Assembly: GCA_964016985.1 (NCBI GenBank)
Contig: OZ024827.1
Span: 78,629,835 to 78,693,834 of the forward strand
Length of the DNA: 64,000 bases
Direction: 5' to 3'
DNA from: Anodontia alba
Lineage: Eukaryota > Mollusca > Bivalvia > Lucinida > Lucinidae
Made by a program: the position numbers and the translations under genes. The notes beneath the pieces are model-generated. The model did not search any database. It was not told the DNA's origin and worked only from the letters and a program-made list of their open reading frames with translations. This document shows positions 22,740 to 33,557 of the stretch, piece by piece (position 1 is the stretch's first letter; each line of letters starts with the position of its first letter).

Positions 22740-23570
22740 AATCTAACATGGCTTGTAAGCAACCTTTCATGGGCTTTTATCAGTGTGTCACTACATGTAA
22801 TCAATCTGACACGGAGTGTTAAATCAATCTGATAGCGGATGGAATCTATCTCACACGGGCTGTAATCAATCTGATACTGGCTAATATCAATCTGACACGG
22901 GCTGTAACCAATGTGATACAAGGCCAGTAATCAAACGGACACAATCTGTAATCAGTCTGCTAAGGGCTGTAATTACTCTGATATGGGCTGTTAGCAATAA
23001 GACAAGGATTGTAAACCAATTTGACAGGGCCTGTGATGAGAAGGACTGTAATCAATCTGAAACGAGTAGTTATCGTTCTGACATGGGCTGTTAACAATCT
23101 GACATGGGCTGTCATCAATGCGGCACTGAATATAATCAACCCTACATGAGCTGTTATCTGTGTGACACTGGATGTTTTCAATATGACACGGAGTGTATTC
23201 AGTCTGAAAGTGGCTGTAATCAATCTGATATGCACTGTAATCAATTCGACAAGGGCTGAAATCAATTTTGCTCAGTCTATAATCAATCTGGTACTTGCTG
23301 TAATTAATTTTTCACGGACTGTAAAAATTCGACATGGCTTGTAATCAATTTGGCATGGGCTGCTATCAATCTGACACGGCTATAATCAATCTGCCACGGA
23401 CTGTTATCAAAGTAACACGGACTGTAATCAATGATTTACGGACTGTAAGGGCTGTAATTAATCTGACGCGGACTGTTATCAATATTACACGGGTTGTTAG
23501 TCATCTGACATGGCCTGTAATCAATATGACACAGGCTGTAATGAATCTGACAGGAGAGTTTATTAATCTT
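22740..23570. repeat. 21-bp minisatellite, roughly 38 diverged units
   Basis: The approximate unit is aatcaatctgacacgggctg with a final t. Units vary at many positions and a few are shortened. Because 21 is a multiple of three, open frames appear on both strands (22703-23265 minus, 23162-23648 plus), reading as seven-residue repeats such as VINLTRT. No splice or start context supports translation. Confidence 0.9.
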
Positions 23571-23582
23571 AAGACTCGGAAA

Positions 23583-23894
23583 TTGTTGTTGTTGTTGTTG
23601 TTGTTGTTGTGCGGATTTTTAACGCTACTAGGCACCCGAGGCACATAGAGGCAGCGGCGATTGCTATGATGTATATGTATTTGTACAGCCTTATTTCATG
23701 TATTACCCATGCACACTTGGTGCCACTGTCTGTCACCAAGCGCCGCTCTGTCTACTTTATACTCAACCCAGGGCACGTCGAGTATGAGCTAGGCGTAATT
23801 GTGGTCTGAAAATTGTCTCGACCCGAGTGGGATTCGAGCCCACGATATCCCGTTTGAAAGTCGAGTGCGCTAACCACTAGGCCACCCAGCCCAC
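23583..23894 (-). mobile_element. tRNA-derived SINE 2, complete, with 10-bp target duplication
   Basis: On the minus strand it starts gtgggctgggtggcctagtgg, with an A box tggcctagtgg, and has a B box gggctcgaatccc. It ends gcgttaaaaatccgcac followed by an ACA-repeat tail (the ttg run at 23583-23609). The direct repeat gactcggaaa flanks it at 23573-23582 and 23895-23904. It inserted at the edge of the 21-bp minisatellite. A partial copy is near 40284-40350. Confidence 0.88.
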
Positions 23895-23904
23895 GACTCG
23901 GAAA

Positions 23905-25438
23905 CCGTTTGACTGAGCCCTTATAAGGGTATTGCGGTAATATCGTCGAATATGGTACACACAATTATGAAATGGGGCATTTGTCTTAATTCTGAATAAA
24001 TGGAACATTTTGAGGGGGAGGGGGTGGGGGCGTTGCAAACCTCCATTTGATTTAACATATTTCATTTCGAGAATTCTCTTTCCTGTTACTACCAACCTAC
24101 TAGCTACCTGACAAAATGTCCTGGTGATAATACTATATTCAACATTCAAACATATTAGCCTTAAGTACACTATGATGCTTATAAATAGCGAATAAATTCA
24201 CAAAACCAAAGAAAACTTCAGACTTTTGAAGAAATAAGAGTTTAATCATAATAAGTATAATATCGGCGGACGAATATGTATGCTCCAGTAAAACATGCCA
24301 CATTAGCGGCGTTGGGTACGTAGAAGGTAGAACATGAGCCGCGGTCCTACTAAGCGTCGAAAAATACTTTTTCCACGACAGGGGTCTATCGGGTACCGAA
24401 AAGGACGTATATTCATGGAGTTCTTTTTAATTTCAGCGTCAATACCAATCAATTCTAGAAGCAACCTTCACCATTGGCACTCTAAGTAATTTGATTCTGG
24501 TAGTAGTTTAATTCTCTGATTAATTTACGAAAACATTTTATTTAGTAAAACCAAACACTGAAAATGGGCGGAGCCTAATTTTGACAAGCACGTTTGTAAG
24601 ATTACGAAGTTAAAGCTTCTACCTGCGGTCAATACAAACAAACATCATTTTAAAGTATTTCTCTAATTGTAGAAAAAAAGACGTGATAATTAAAGACAAG
24701 GAGAACAAGACCATTTGAGATAATAGCTAACCTTTTGTCTTTGGACGATGAGTACAATATCATTTATTTCATCTGGATATTTAACCTGCATAGTGGTAAA
24801 ACTTTAAATGTATATCAGACGGAAGTTTGGGTCATTTGCACTGATTTGTATTTACTTATCATTACAGATTTGAAATCGCCATACCAGGTTCTAACAGGAT
24901 TCTGTAAGTATTTGCATCACGTCTTGCAACAGATTTCTCTCAAAGTGCAGTCTCACTAAATCGTTGAACATGCTTTATAAACCCTCAACATTCTATTACC
25001 TTTACTCCTTGTCGAAGTTCTCAAAGAAATGTAGAACAAATTCTGAAGAAAAAGAAACTGATCTATAATCCTTTAATCATTAAATTTCGCGCATAGACTT
25101 GACTCTCTGAAAAGAGATTAGCGGATGAGATACAGGCCTATTCTTCGCATATATTTCGAATACTCTTTATGCATGATGTATTTCATCTTAAGCAAACTAG
25201 ATACAACTGATAGATTTTCCGCCACTTTTGACATTTTGTGAAAGGGAGACAACGTTTTAGATTCCCCGTTTGGTCTCCTGAACTGCACATCAAACCCCTT
25301 CTAAAACGGGGTTCACTCTAAGAGAAAAGAATTTGCAAATTCATTCCTTTAAGAGTATACCCTTTTCGAACGGGAGAAAAAACAAATTTGACAGAGTTAC
25401 CTCCCCTGATAGTGTATCTCTCCTCCTTAATGTTTCAG
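23905..25438. other. Intronic stretch without recognisable genes
   Basis: Contains a G-rich run at 24007-24032, but no coding exon, RNA gene or named repeat that I can support. Confidence 0.6.
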
Positions 25439-25556
25439 TTGGGAGTTGTTACTATAAAGGACACCAGTATACACAGGGACAGACCTGGGATGACGGATGT
25501 GCCTATGAGTGTACATGTGACGACGCTGCCCATGGAAGATACAGCTGTTACAACAA
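25439..25556 (+). CDS. Exon: VWC domain 1, first half
   Basis: The acceptor is atgtttcag and the donor gtaaga; it enters in phase 1 and leaves in phase 2. It encodes GSCYYKGHQYTQGQTWDDGC, then AYECTCDDAAHGRYSCYN, giving VWC cysteines 1-5 with the C-x-x-x-G and W-x-D-x-C signatures. The second half lies 4.1 kb downstream at 29656. VWC modules mediate protein binding, for example of growth factors or matrix, in secreted proteins. Confidence 0.93.
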
Positions 25557-25884
25557 GTAAGATTTTGCCCTGTCATAGGAAGATATGTTAAGTACCGTAT
25601 GACTGCCATAAAAAGTGCCTCTGTACTTTTTCGTACTGGAGTCTGTATTCTTATTTTCCTTGAGGTCATTCAGTCCATTCTCACATCTTGAAACCGTAAC
25701 TCTGATTTTCTTTATTTTATATGTTCAGTGTTTCCAAGGGCAAATTTTATACATTTTATATGGTTAACTCTTTCGGCGCCAAATTTTTGACTATATTTGT
25801 CGTCTGCTTTGTTTTGTTTTGTGTTTGTTTTGTTTTAACGAACTATCGATTGGAAGGTTTATATGTAAAGTCAAACTGAATGTC

Positions 25885-26165
25885 AAACAGCGTAGATCCT
25901 GATGAGACGGCTCATTATGGGCCGTCTTATCTTGATCTATTCTATTTGCAAAAGCCTGTTAATATCACCTGTTGCAGTGAAAGAGAAAACGCTTAGCGCT
26001 CTGGGTAAACATTTTAAGCAGACGATATATTGAATTTTTTCCCAAGAAGTAAAATTATCACATTTTACCAAACTGTCTGTAATGGAGACAATTTGCATGA
26101 AATGTCAAATACTGTTCTCTGTGAAAAGTAGTAAAAATAACATAAATTTGTGGTCTGCTGAACTG
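25885..26165. repeat. Family H hairpin followed by family F foldback
   Basis: The H core has arms aacagcgtagatcctgatgag / cttatcttgatctattctattt. The F copy has aagcagacgatatattgaat and gcatgaaatgtcaaatactg. The H and F families recur side by side, so some F copies may be outer parts of H elements. Confidence 0.45.
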
Positions 26166-26289
26166 GCCCATAAAGTGGTAAAGATTAATGGTATTTTCAC
26201 ACATTCACTGTTAGTCGACACTATTACTGGAAAACTGTCAACATTGTCTTTTATTCAATGTCTTTTCTATGGCAAGCCGTTTAACTATA

Positions 26290-27370
26290 TATTCTATAAA
26301 TCAAATATCTGATTTAATATATCAGATATCTTATATAATATATATCTGATATATTATATCAGATATATTATATAAAAAGATATCTTATATGTCAGTTGAG
26401 ATAACTTATATGCTTTATGAGATATCTGATATGCTACATAAGATATCTTAATTGATATATAAGATATCTAACATACTATATAAGATATCTGTTATGCTAT
26501 ATAAGATATCTTATTTACTAAAGAAGATATCTCATCTCATTTATTCAATTTAAATTAGATATATCGTTTAGTATATCAGACATCGTATTCAGTATATCAG
26601 ATATCTATATTAAGATATAAGATACAACATTTAACAAATCAGATATATTATATTGTAAATAAGATATCTTATATATGGAATTAAATCAGATATCTAATAT
26701 GATATATCAGCTACCTTAAATAGGATAAATGATATCTAATATAGGATAAAAGATACCTGATATAATAAATCAGTAATCTTATATCCTATATTCGATATCT
26801 TATATCCTATATAAGAGCTCTGATATAATGCACAATTAATAGTAAATTGCTTTCCAGTGAGCCGTTTTACTATTAATTCTATAAATCAGATATCTGATTT
26901 AAAATATCAGATATCTTATATAATATATAAGATATCTGATATATTATATCAGATATCTTATATAGATAAGACATTTTAAATGCCAATTAAGATATCTAAT
27001 ATGCTATATAAGATATTTTATATGCTATATAAGTTATCTGAATTGACATATAAGATATCTAATTTGCTATATAATATATCTGATATGCTATATAAGATAT
27101 CTTCTACAGGATATAAGATATCATATTATACCCTATTTACTAAAGAAAATATTCATTCAATCAAATAAGATATCTAGCGTAGTATATCAGATATCGATAT
27201 TAATATATAAGATATCTTTTTTAACAAATCAATACCTTATACGGTAAATTAGATATCTTATTTGTGGAATTAAATACGACATCTCATATATTATATCAGA
27301 TATCTGATATAGGATATTAAAATATCTAATATAGAATATAAAATATCTGAATTAGTATAAGCTGCCTAGT
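26290..27370. repeat. AT-rich GATATC satellite, about 1.1 kb
   Basis: Dozens of agatatct and tatatcagatatc palindromes at irregular spacing, with no fixed period visible. The block from about 26873 repeats the block from about 26285 (both start tctataaatcagatatctga-like sequence). It can form many overlapping hairpins and no protein. Confidence 0.85.
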
Positions 27371-27407
27371 GGCTTTCATGGTTTATCCAAGGATTGTAAG
27401 ATCAGAG

Positions 27408-27408
<1 letters not shown>

Positions 27409-27464
<56 letters not shown>
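27409..27464. repeat. TA microsatellite
   Basis: Uninterrupted AT/TA run of about 56 nt adjoining the GATATC satellite. A short CA/CG-alternating run (cacgcgcgcgcacgcgcgcg) follows near 27615. Confidence 0.9.
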
Positions 27465-27466
<2 letters not shown>

Positions 27467-27858
27467 TTATGATTATGATATATTACTATATGTGGTATAG
27501 TACATTTTATGTGCTATGTCTATTTTATGTATGCTTGTTTTATATCTTATCTTATGCCTGAATAAATGAATTTGAATTGAATTGAATTGAATGGCCATTG
27601 TGAGTAATGAACACACACGCGCGCGCACGCGCGCGCATGAAAATAACTGAACAATAGCCATTTTTTCCGGCTCAGACTTGCTACGTTTGGTCAATTACAT
27701 GTAGGCCTCATCAGTGACCCTCATGTTAATTTACAAACATCTCGGAAACGGCCAAATGATCACACGCGCAATAAAATATAAAGACACTCAAGTGAAGTAA
27801 GAGGAGACATTTTAAGAACACCTTACTTCACTTACCAGCTATAGTTCATATGAATATA

Positions 27859-28212
27859 GGGATCAAACATGGCAGCGGTTTTCAACACCTCCCAAGGGAC
27901 CTGGCGAATGTTAATGCATTGAAAAAATCGCTATTATTGCATAAACACTGAAAACATTTGCTACATTTCGCGTTATTTCTTGCACTATTTTATTTCGCCT
28001 TTTCACTGATGTCTCGCGAACGCAATTTCCACGGACTATGCTCATTCTAGGGCCGGACACTACACATCTCGTGACGGCAGCAATTCTGTGGCCCCGGTGT
28101 AGGCATATTGAAAGTTGCGTAGCCGTGCATTAACAGCGCGTTAATTGCCTCGTTAATACATGGCTTTTTGCCGGTTAATGCACGGCTGTTAATAACGTGC
28201 TTTTTATGCAAT
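27859..28212 (+). mobile_element. Element D copy
   Basis: Starts gggatcaaacatgg and ends ttatgcaat, flanked by aatata at 27853-27858 and 28213-28218. It shares the interior cggactatgctc and ccgtgcattaacagcgcg with the other two copies. The open frame at 28047-28295 is incidental. Confidence 0.72.
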
Positions 28213-28596
28213 AATATATTGTTAGAAGTAGTACACAGAGCCAAGTAATGATTAGAAACATATAATATATTTGTCAGTGAGTAAAATCTGATCATGTGTT
28301 GTTTGTTTTTTTACTTACATGTCTGTCTTTACTTTTGCTAGGGCGACACATCGGGTGCCATTTAAAATATCAAGGGTATGCCATAGGGAAATTAATATTT
28401 TGACCTGATCAATGTCACAGCTCTTGAGACACTGCATTTAAAAGCTTCCGATAAGGACACTGTGGAAGCTGGGAGTGCACTCCAATATCTAATAATAGAT
28501 AGGAAGAAGTTGGATTTGTAGATATTCGTTCTGTAACCGGGTGCAGAGGGCTGAATGGCGATCTGAAGAAAACCATAAACATAAACAATAATAGGT

Positions 28597-28862
28597 CGTT
28601 TACCATGGCTGACTCGAACTCACTTTTGAGTCCCTAGGAATTTCTTCCAATAACTCACGAGAGCGAGTAGTCAGATATAGTTTAGAAAAATCCTTATTCA
28701 TCATGAACATGTATGTTGTATATTTACATTAGTATAGCCTCATCGATGTGATTCTTATGAGTACACACAATATAGCATTATTTTATAGAAGATCGAAATA
28801 AACTCCATTTGCTTCCTGACCTGGCTCTATGGTTAACCCGCAGTGACTTGAACAACCCATGT
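28597..28862 (-). mobile_element. MITE family B copy, partial
   Basis: Has taccatggctgactcgaactc, gagtccctaggaatttctt, the central attctaatgag-like palindrome (degenerate) and cctgacctggc. It lacks clear terminal cagtcgaac sequences. Confidence 0.55.
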
Positions 28863-29076
28863 CTATAAGTAGTTGCGGTCATGGTACTCAAGCCATAATC
28901 CAAACTCATAAATCCGTTAACGAATGACGAATCAGAATGTTCAGATCAACAGACATGGACCCCGGAATAAAGGGTGTAATCAGGCGTCCGCGGATAGTAA
29001 GCATTACTTGGTAAGCAAGCTTCGCCCACCAGGGAAATGTAGGTAGAAGCGTATGTCCGGGATTTTGGAAGTCTAC

Positions 29077-29418
29077 TTATGGCTCGACATTGGCAAAAAC
29101 ATCAGAAACAATTCTGGAAACTGCCATATTGTAGGGATTGACCAGATCATGATGTCTCCCATTGAACTTCTTAAGTGTTACTACCAGTTTGGGTTTTTGA
29201 TACCCTTGGCCAAACAAGTTTGTAGTGAGCACTTTCCCACGCTCCATTAAGTCCTCCTGATAATTTGAACAGGCTCTGGCATAACGGGTTAATTGTGAAA
29301 CGTAAACGTCGTATGCTAGTGCAGAAGGGATATTACTGCTCAGGAATGGAAAGTAAACAATGGGAAAATTGGTCATCCCGTTTGTCGTAAAGCCTAGTAG
29401 TAAGCTTTCCATTGTCAA
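29077..29418 (-). pseudogene. Reverse-transcriptase C-terminal fragment, retroelement relic 2
   Basis: The 113-residue minus-strand frame contains TNFPIVYFPFLSSNIPSALA, YDVYVSQLTRYARACSNYQE and LTTNLFGQGYQ. It aligns block by block with the fragment at 57657-58238 (IVNFPFLDGDVP, YGVYISQLIRFARASSN, LTAKLLGQGY) but is clearly a different family member. The catalytic domain is not found beside it, so it is a dead fragment. Resemblance to the region after the YxDD box in Penelope-type reverse transcriptases is tentative. Confidence 0.65.
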
Positions 29419-29655
29419 TGTAGTTTATTTTTGTCTACGCCCACGGAGATTGTCATTGCTCCGGAAGCACTTTATGAAAGGCTATGGACTGGTCCAATGC
29501 TACTTTCCATGGGCTGCTCAACATCATAACCAAGTATTAGCTTTCTCAAAAAAAGCTTGATATACGCTTAACAAACTGCGTGTGCTAAGCATAGACCAAG
29601 CTTTTTTGTGAAAGCTGATACTTGTAGAGCCGAAAGTTGTTGTCTTATTTTCCAG

Positions 29656-29795
29656 ATGCCCAGTCTACTATAATTTACCGCCACAGTGTACTTTGGTGAG
29701 GAAAGCAAATGGCTGTTGTCTAGAACCAGTCTGCGATTTCAAGGGAACCCATGGAACAACAAATGGACAAAATCCCGGAAAATTCAATGGTGTCG
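29656..29795 (+). CDS. Exon: VWC domain 1, second half
   Basis: The acceptor is attttccag and the donor gtatgt; 140 nt, phase 2 in, phase 1 out. It encodes CPVYYNLPPQCTLVRKANGC, then CLEPVC, completing the ten-cysteine VWC pattern (CP, C, CC, C). A Gly/Asn-rich spacer KGTHGTTNGQNPGKFNGV follows. Confidence 0.93.
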
Positions 29796-29899
29796 GTATG
29801 TATATGAAACATGAATACGCCACATTTTGGAATAAAGTTAGGAAAAGAAAATAAAGAAAGTTTCAGCGTCAGACGTTGCAGCCGCTATATTTGCTTATA

Positions 29900-30215
29900 C
29901 GGTCGACTCACGTTATCTCGAATTCCAAGGGACTCATTGAAACACTTCGAGATATCCGTACATCGAAAAAGCAGAGTTGAGAGAGTGAGGAAAACAATAA
30001 ATCAAACAACCACATTTGACAAATGAATATGTAATTTGACTCCTGAAGTTAGAAACATATATAAAATAATGTGGAGAAGAGGAGAAATTTCTGCTCTTTT
30101 CCATAATATCTTGTTACCTGTTCTTAGATTTCCATGTAAAAACAGGGACCAGAATTTCACTTCGATATAAGCGGTTATTCGAGATAAGGAAGGTCGAGAT
30201 AACGAGGGTCGACTG
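29900..30215. mobile_element. MITE family C copy
   Basis: Starts cggtcgactcacgttatctcg, ends cgagataacgagggtcgactg and is flanked by TA on both sides. The central palindrome is reduced. A second copy follows 215 nt later. Confidence 0.78.
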
Positions 30216-30430
30216 TATAAGACACTGTTTCATTGGTCAAGTAGTGCGTTATATTATAATCTTAAGTCGTAATTTGCAAAGTTTGGCCATTTTTTGGCAT
30301 ATGCAAGTACTTCATCTTGGTGCAGATAACATTTTGTTTCCTTTGGGATCATAGAGCCCATTCAGGTTACTTTTGAAAATCAAATACCGCTTTAGTCGAT
30401 GCTAAGGGGTGTATGCAGCCACGCGAACTA

Positions 30431-30761
30431 CAGTCGACTCTCGTTATCTCGAATTCCAAGGGACTCTCTGAAATACTTCGAGATATCCGTAGTTCGACAT
30501 ATCAGGTTTGCAGAATTGAGGAAAAAATAATTTGATTAACCACATTTAACAAACTGATAGGTAATTTGACTTTTGAAGTTAGAGATATATTGAAAATATT
30601 GTGGAAAAGAGGAGAAATTGCTCCTTAGGAGCAATTTCTCCTCTTTTCTACAATATTTTCCATCTGTTGTTAGGTTTTCATGTATAGGCAGGGACCAGAT
30701 TTTCACTTCGAGATAAGCGGTTATTCGAGATAAGCGAGGTCGAGATAACGAGAGTCAACTG
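30431..30761. mobile_element. MITE family C copy, best preserved
   Basis: Ends cagtcgactctcgttatctcg and cgagataacgagagtcaactg are inverted repeats with TA at 30429-30430 and 30762-30763. The central palindrome is aggagaaattgctcc, then ttaggagcaatttctcctc. Confidence 0.85.
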
Positions 30762-31145
30762 TACATTGTTGCATAAGAAGAGACTTAATAAAACCGAGTC
30801 TCCGATTTCGTTCTTTTGTGTTTTCTTTGCATCCAAAGGCAACCTTTCAGATTTTATTTTACATCAGTCTTTATGTTCAAATATTGTTAAAAAAAAAATA
30901 AAAATTTTGGACTTACGAGAGATTCCCTCAACATGTGAATCGATCAAATTAAATCATTGTGGTGATACCAAGATGAGATCTCGACGCAATCACCTCAGAC
31001 GCTAACAGTCAAAATAAATAAAAAATGATAATTATCGAAATAACTTTCGATCTAATATCAAGTCTCATCAACGAGAATAACTCTTTCTCTCTTATTTGAG
31101 GTTACATAAGACACGTTTACAGTGGCCGTTTCAATGATCAAAATA

Positions 31146-31467
31146 CAGTCGAACTTCAGTGGTTCGAACATCTTTAGGACCGTGCAAATTTGTTCAAAAT
31201 ACGGGCAGTTCGAGCTATTGAGGGTTAATCATGGCGCCAGGTCAGGTTGCAAATGGCGATAATTTAGGGAAACTTTTCTTCTACACAATAATGGTATGTT
31301 GAGTGTCTTCATTAGAATCGCCTCGAGAGGCGATTCTAATGAGAACACACAACACATAATTCCATGAAATAAAATAAGAAAATTTCCTTAAATATTTGTT
31401 TTCTGGAGCTATAGGAAGAATTTTGTAGAGACTCATAAACGGGTTCGACTTAGCCATGGTAAACGAG
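31146..31467. mobile_element. MITE family B copy
   Basis: Starts cagtcgaacttcagtggttcg after TA. The central palindrome is attagaatcgcctcgagagg / cgattctaatgag. The right terminal repeat has degraded after gggttcgacttagcc. Confidence 0.68.
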
Positions 31468-31915
31468 CAGTCTGGTTTCGAGATTGAAGTTTGCAGTTTG
31501 GGTAAAACTCTGGCGAGTGACTTGCTTTATTGAACGCAGCTCAGGCATCAAGTCTCTAAGGAAAGGTCAAGGTCGGTTAACTTTGTGAATGTAGCAGTCT
31601 CCTTGAAACGGGATTTCAAGATGAACTGATCCGCATCGTGTTATCGTATCCGAATAGAAGAAATGAACCGCACCATCAGGAAACGTACCTTGACACATGT
31701 GCCCCAGCGAAGATTCAGATCAGTCTGTGCATTGTGCCGTTTGATCGGAATCTTCACTGGGTGCAGTTTGGATAGCCTATGATCGAAGTTTTTTTTTAGG
31801 TTTTTATACAGGCAACGAAGAATCTGAACAGACTGCGTGATGGCTACACATGTCAGAAGGTACATTTCTCACGTTGCGACTGAAGTATACATGCCCAGAC
31901 AAAAATAATGCACGT

Positions 31916-32022
31916 CCCAGCTAGCATTCTACTTAAATCTATACCGGACCGTTATCGGTCCGACAGGTATCCTGTCGGACCGATAACGGTCCGATACAGA
32001 TTTAAGTAGAATGATTGCAGGG
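31916..32022. mobile_element. Hairpin element G, copy 1 (107 bp)
   Basis: Ends cccagctagcattct and agaatgattgcaggg. Both arms of about 52 nt pair almost perfectly, with the core cggaccgttatcggtccgac. It ends 60 nt before the next exon. It has the same length as the copy at 51400-51506 and shares its termini, but the arms differ in a compensated way. Confidence 0.8.
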
Positions 32023-32082
32023 CGTGTGTGATCTAAGTTTTGCATTTGCAGTAAATCTAAACCAATGTTACTAACATTTCAG

Positions 32083-32197
32083 ACGTTTGTATGTACAAGA
32101 ATCATCCCTACTATCAAGGACAAACTTGGCAGGATGGCTGTGACCACAATTGTTATTGTGAAGATGGCAAGCTAGGGAGATGGAGATGCTCCTCTGT
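32083..32197 (+). CDS. Exon: VWC domain 2, first half
   Basis: The acceptor is aacatttcag; the donor is inferred as gtcagt at 32198, which keeps phase 2. It encodes DVCMYKNHPYYQGQTWQDGC, then DHNCYCEDGKLGRWRCSS: five cysteines in VWC order. The usual glycine after C-x-x-x is replaced by asparagine. Its partner is 7.1 kb away at 39265, past two satellites and a mariner. Confidence 0.88.
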
Positions 32198-32250
32198 GTC
32201 AGTATTTATACAATCATTCACGTGACCCATTATCACACCTTTATCACATA

Positions 32251-32473
32251 CATTACGAAAACATGCCTATTCAAATACATTGAAAATTTTACCACCAAAA
32301 AATGGCAATTTTTCAGATAATAAATTCTCGTCGAGGCGGTTCTAAAGAGTACCCACAATCTATGTTTTTGATCAGAAATAAGAAAAATAATGTATACCCC
32401 TGTAAACTCCAGCTTTATTATATAAAAGTGGGGTTTGAGGGGGTCAAAATTATATAGGCATGTTTTCGTGATG
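32251..32473 (-). mobile_element. MITE family A copy, internally deleted
   Basis: Ends cattacgaaaacatgcctattc and gcatgttttcgtgatg. The left half of the centre (cataga to gccg) is missing, so only one palindrome arm (gaggcggttctaaagagt) remains. Confidence 0.8.
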
Positions 32474-32551
32474 GTAGCCTGAATTTCCAACATTCAGCAT
32501 GAAATATCTCGCGATGTAGATGATCTACATGCATGAAAATGTGATAATTCA

Positions 32552-32646
32552 GTTATACCATGGTTCTGCGCATGTACGTGCGATAATGCACTCGCTCACG
32601 CTCGTGCATTATCGCTTCGTACATGCGCACGAACCATGGTATAATT
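32552..32646. repeat. Strong inverted repeat
   Basis: Arms ttataccatggttctgcgca and tgcgcacgaaccatggtata, with inner arms gataatgcac / gtgcattatc around ctcgctcacgct. Nothing coding. Confidence 0.75.
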
Positions 32647-32839
32647 AAGACTTAACCAATGGATGTTCCATTGTCTCTATGTAAATAAAACTAAAGTTAA
32701 TTTTCAATAACCGAAAATTATACCATAGCTGGACCATGGGATAATTTTAAGTTTTGAACGTTACCACATGGTTTGTTTATAGATCTCACAGGTGTACTTT
32801 AGAATGACTGTCAACCCATTAGTGCACCTTAACCTTTAT

Positions 32840-33310
32840 CACTCTCTATTCCGCAGATGATGACAAATTGATGATATTTTTCTCAAAAACAGTTTGTTGT
32901 TTTATGGGAAAAATAAGAAAAATATTTCAAAATTTTGTATGTTGAATTTTGCACCCAGAGTGCTAAGCATCAATTTTCAGCAGACATTTTGAAATATTTT
33001 CTCATTTTCCAAGCAAATCGGATTTGACATTTCATGCAAATTGTCTCCTAATATCAAACTGTTTTCTGGAAAAAATAAACATATCATCAATATGTTGTCT
33101 GGTGAAGTTGCCCAGAAAGTGCTGAACATCAATTTTCAGCAGATAGCATTTTGAAATAGTTTTCTCACTTTTCCCAGGAAACTGGATTTGACACTTCATG
33201 GAAATTGTCTCCAATAGAGACAGTTTGCATGAAATGTCAAATTCTGTTGGCTGGAATAAATAAGAAAAGTATCATCAAATATATTGTCTGCTGAAATTGC
33301 CCAGAGAGTG
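32840..33310. repeat. Cluster of foldback family F units
   Basis: Three partial F copies in a row, each with ttttcagcagac and gacatttcatg motifs and closing gtctgctgaaattgccc. The open frame at 33032-33214 is incidental. Confidence 0.5.
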
Positions 33311-33557
33311 GTAAAAGTTAGATTACTTCTGCACTGAGCAACTTTCTATTTAAAAATGGCACATTCAAGTTTTTTGTTGAATAAAACACATAAAACCAGA
33401 CAGTCTGTCTGGAGAAATATTATAATGACCAAAGCTACAGTTGACTAACTAGATTGCACCAAAATTTGACCAAATTAAGATGCTGATGTAATTTATTTTG
33501 ATTGACATGGTTACAACCAATCAGATTTTAGCAGTAGTGCTCAGTCAGTTTAATTCA

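Noticed and set aside
23820..23894. Functional tRNA gene on the minus strand
   Set aside because: It has good internal promoter boxes, but it is joined to a SINE body and flanked by a target duplication; no convincing acceptor stem pairs across the whole unit.
24437..24485. Possible extra exon after tttcag, starting like the ShKT 2 lead (ATACCAA shared)
   Set aside because: It would leave in phase 2 and break the frame into VWC 1, has no cysteine motif and reaches a stop. At best it is the relic of a lost ShKT exon.
26290..27370. CRISPR-like or replication-origin array
   Set aside because: Irregular palindromes without spacers; eukaryotic satellite DNA explains it.
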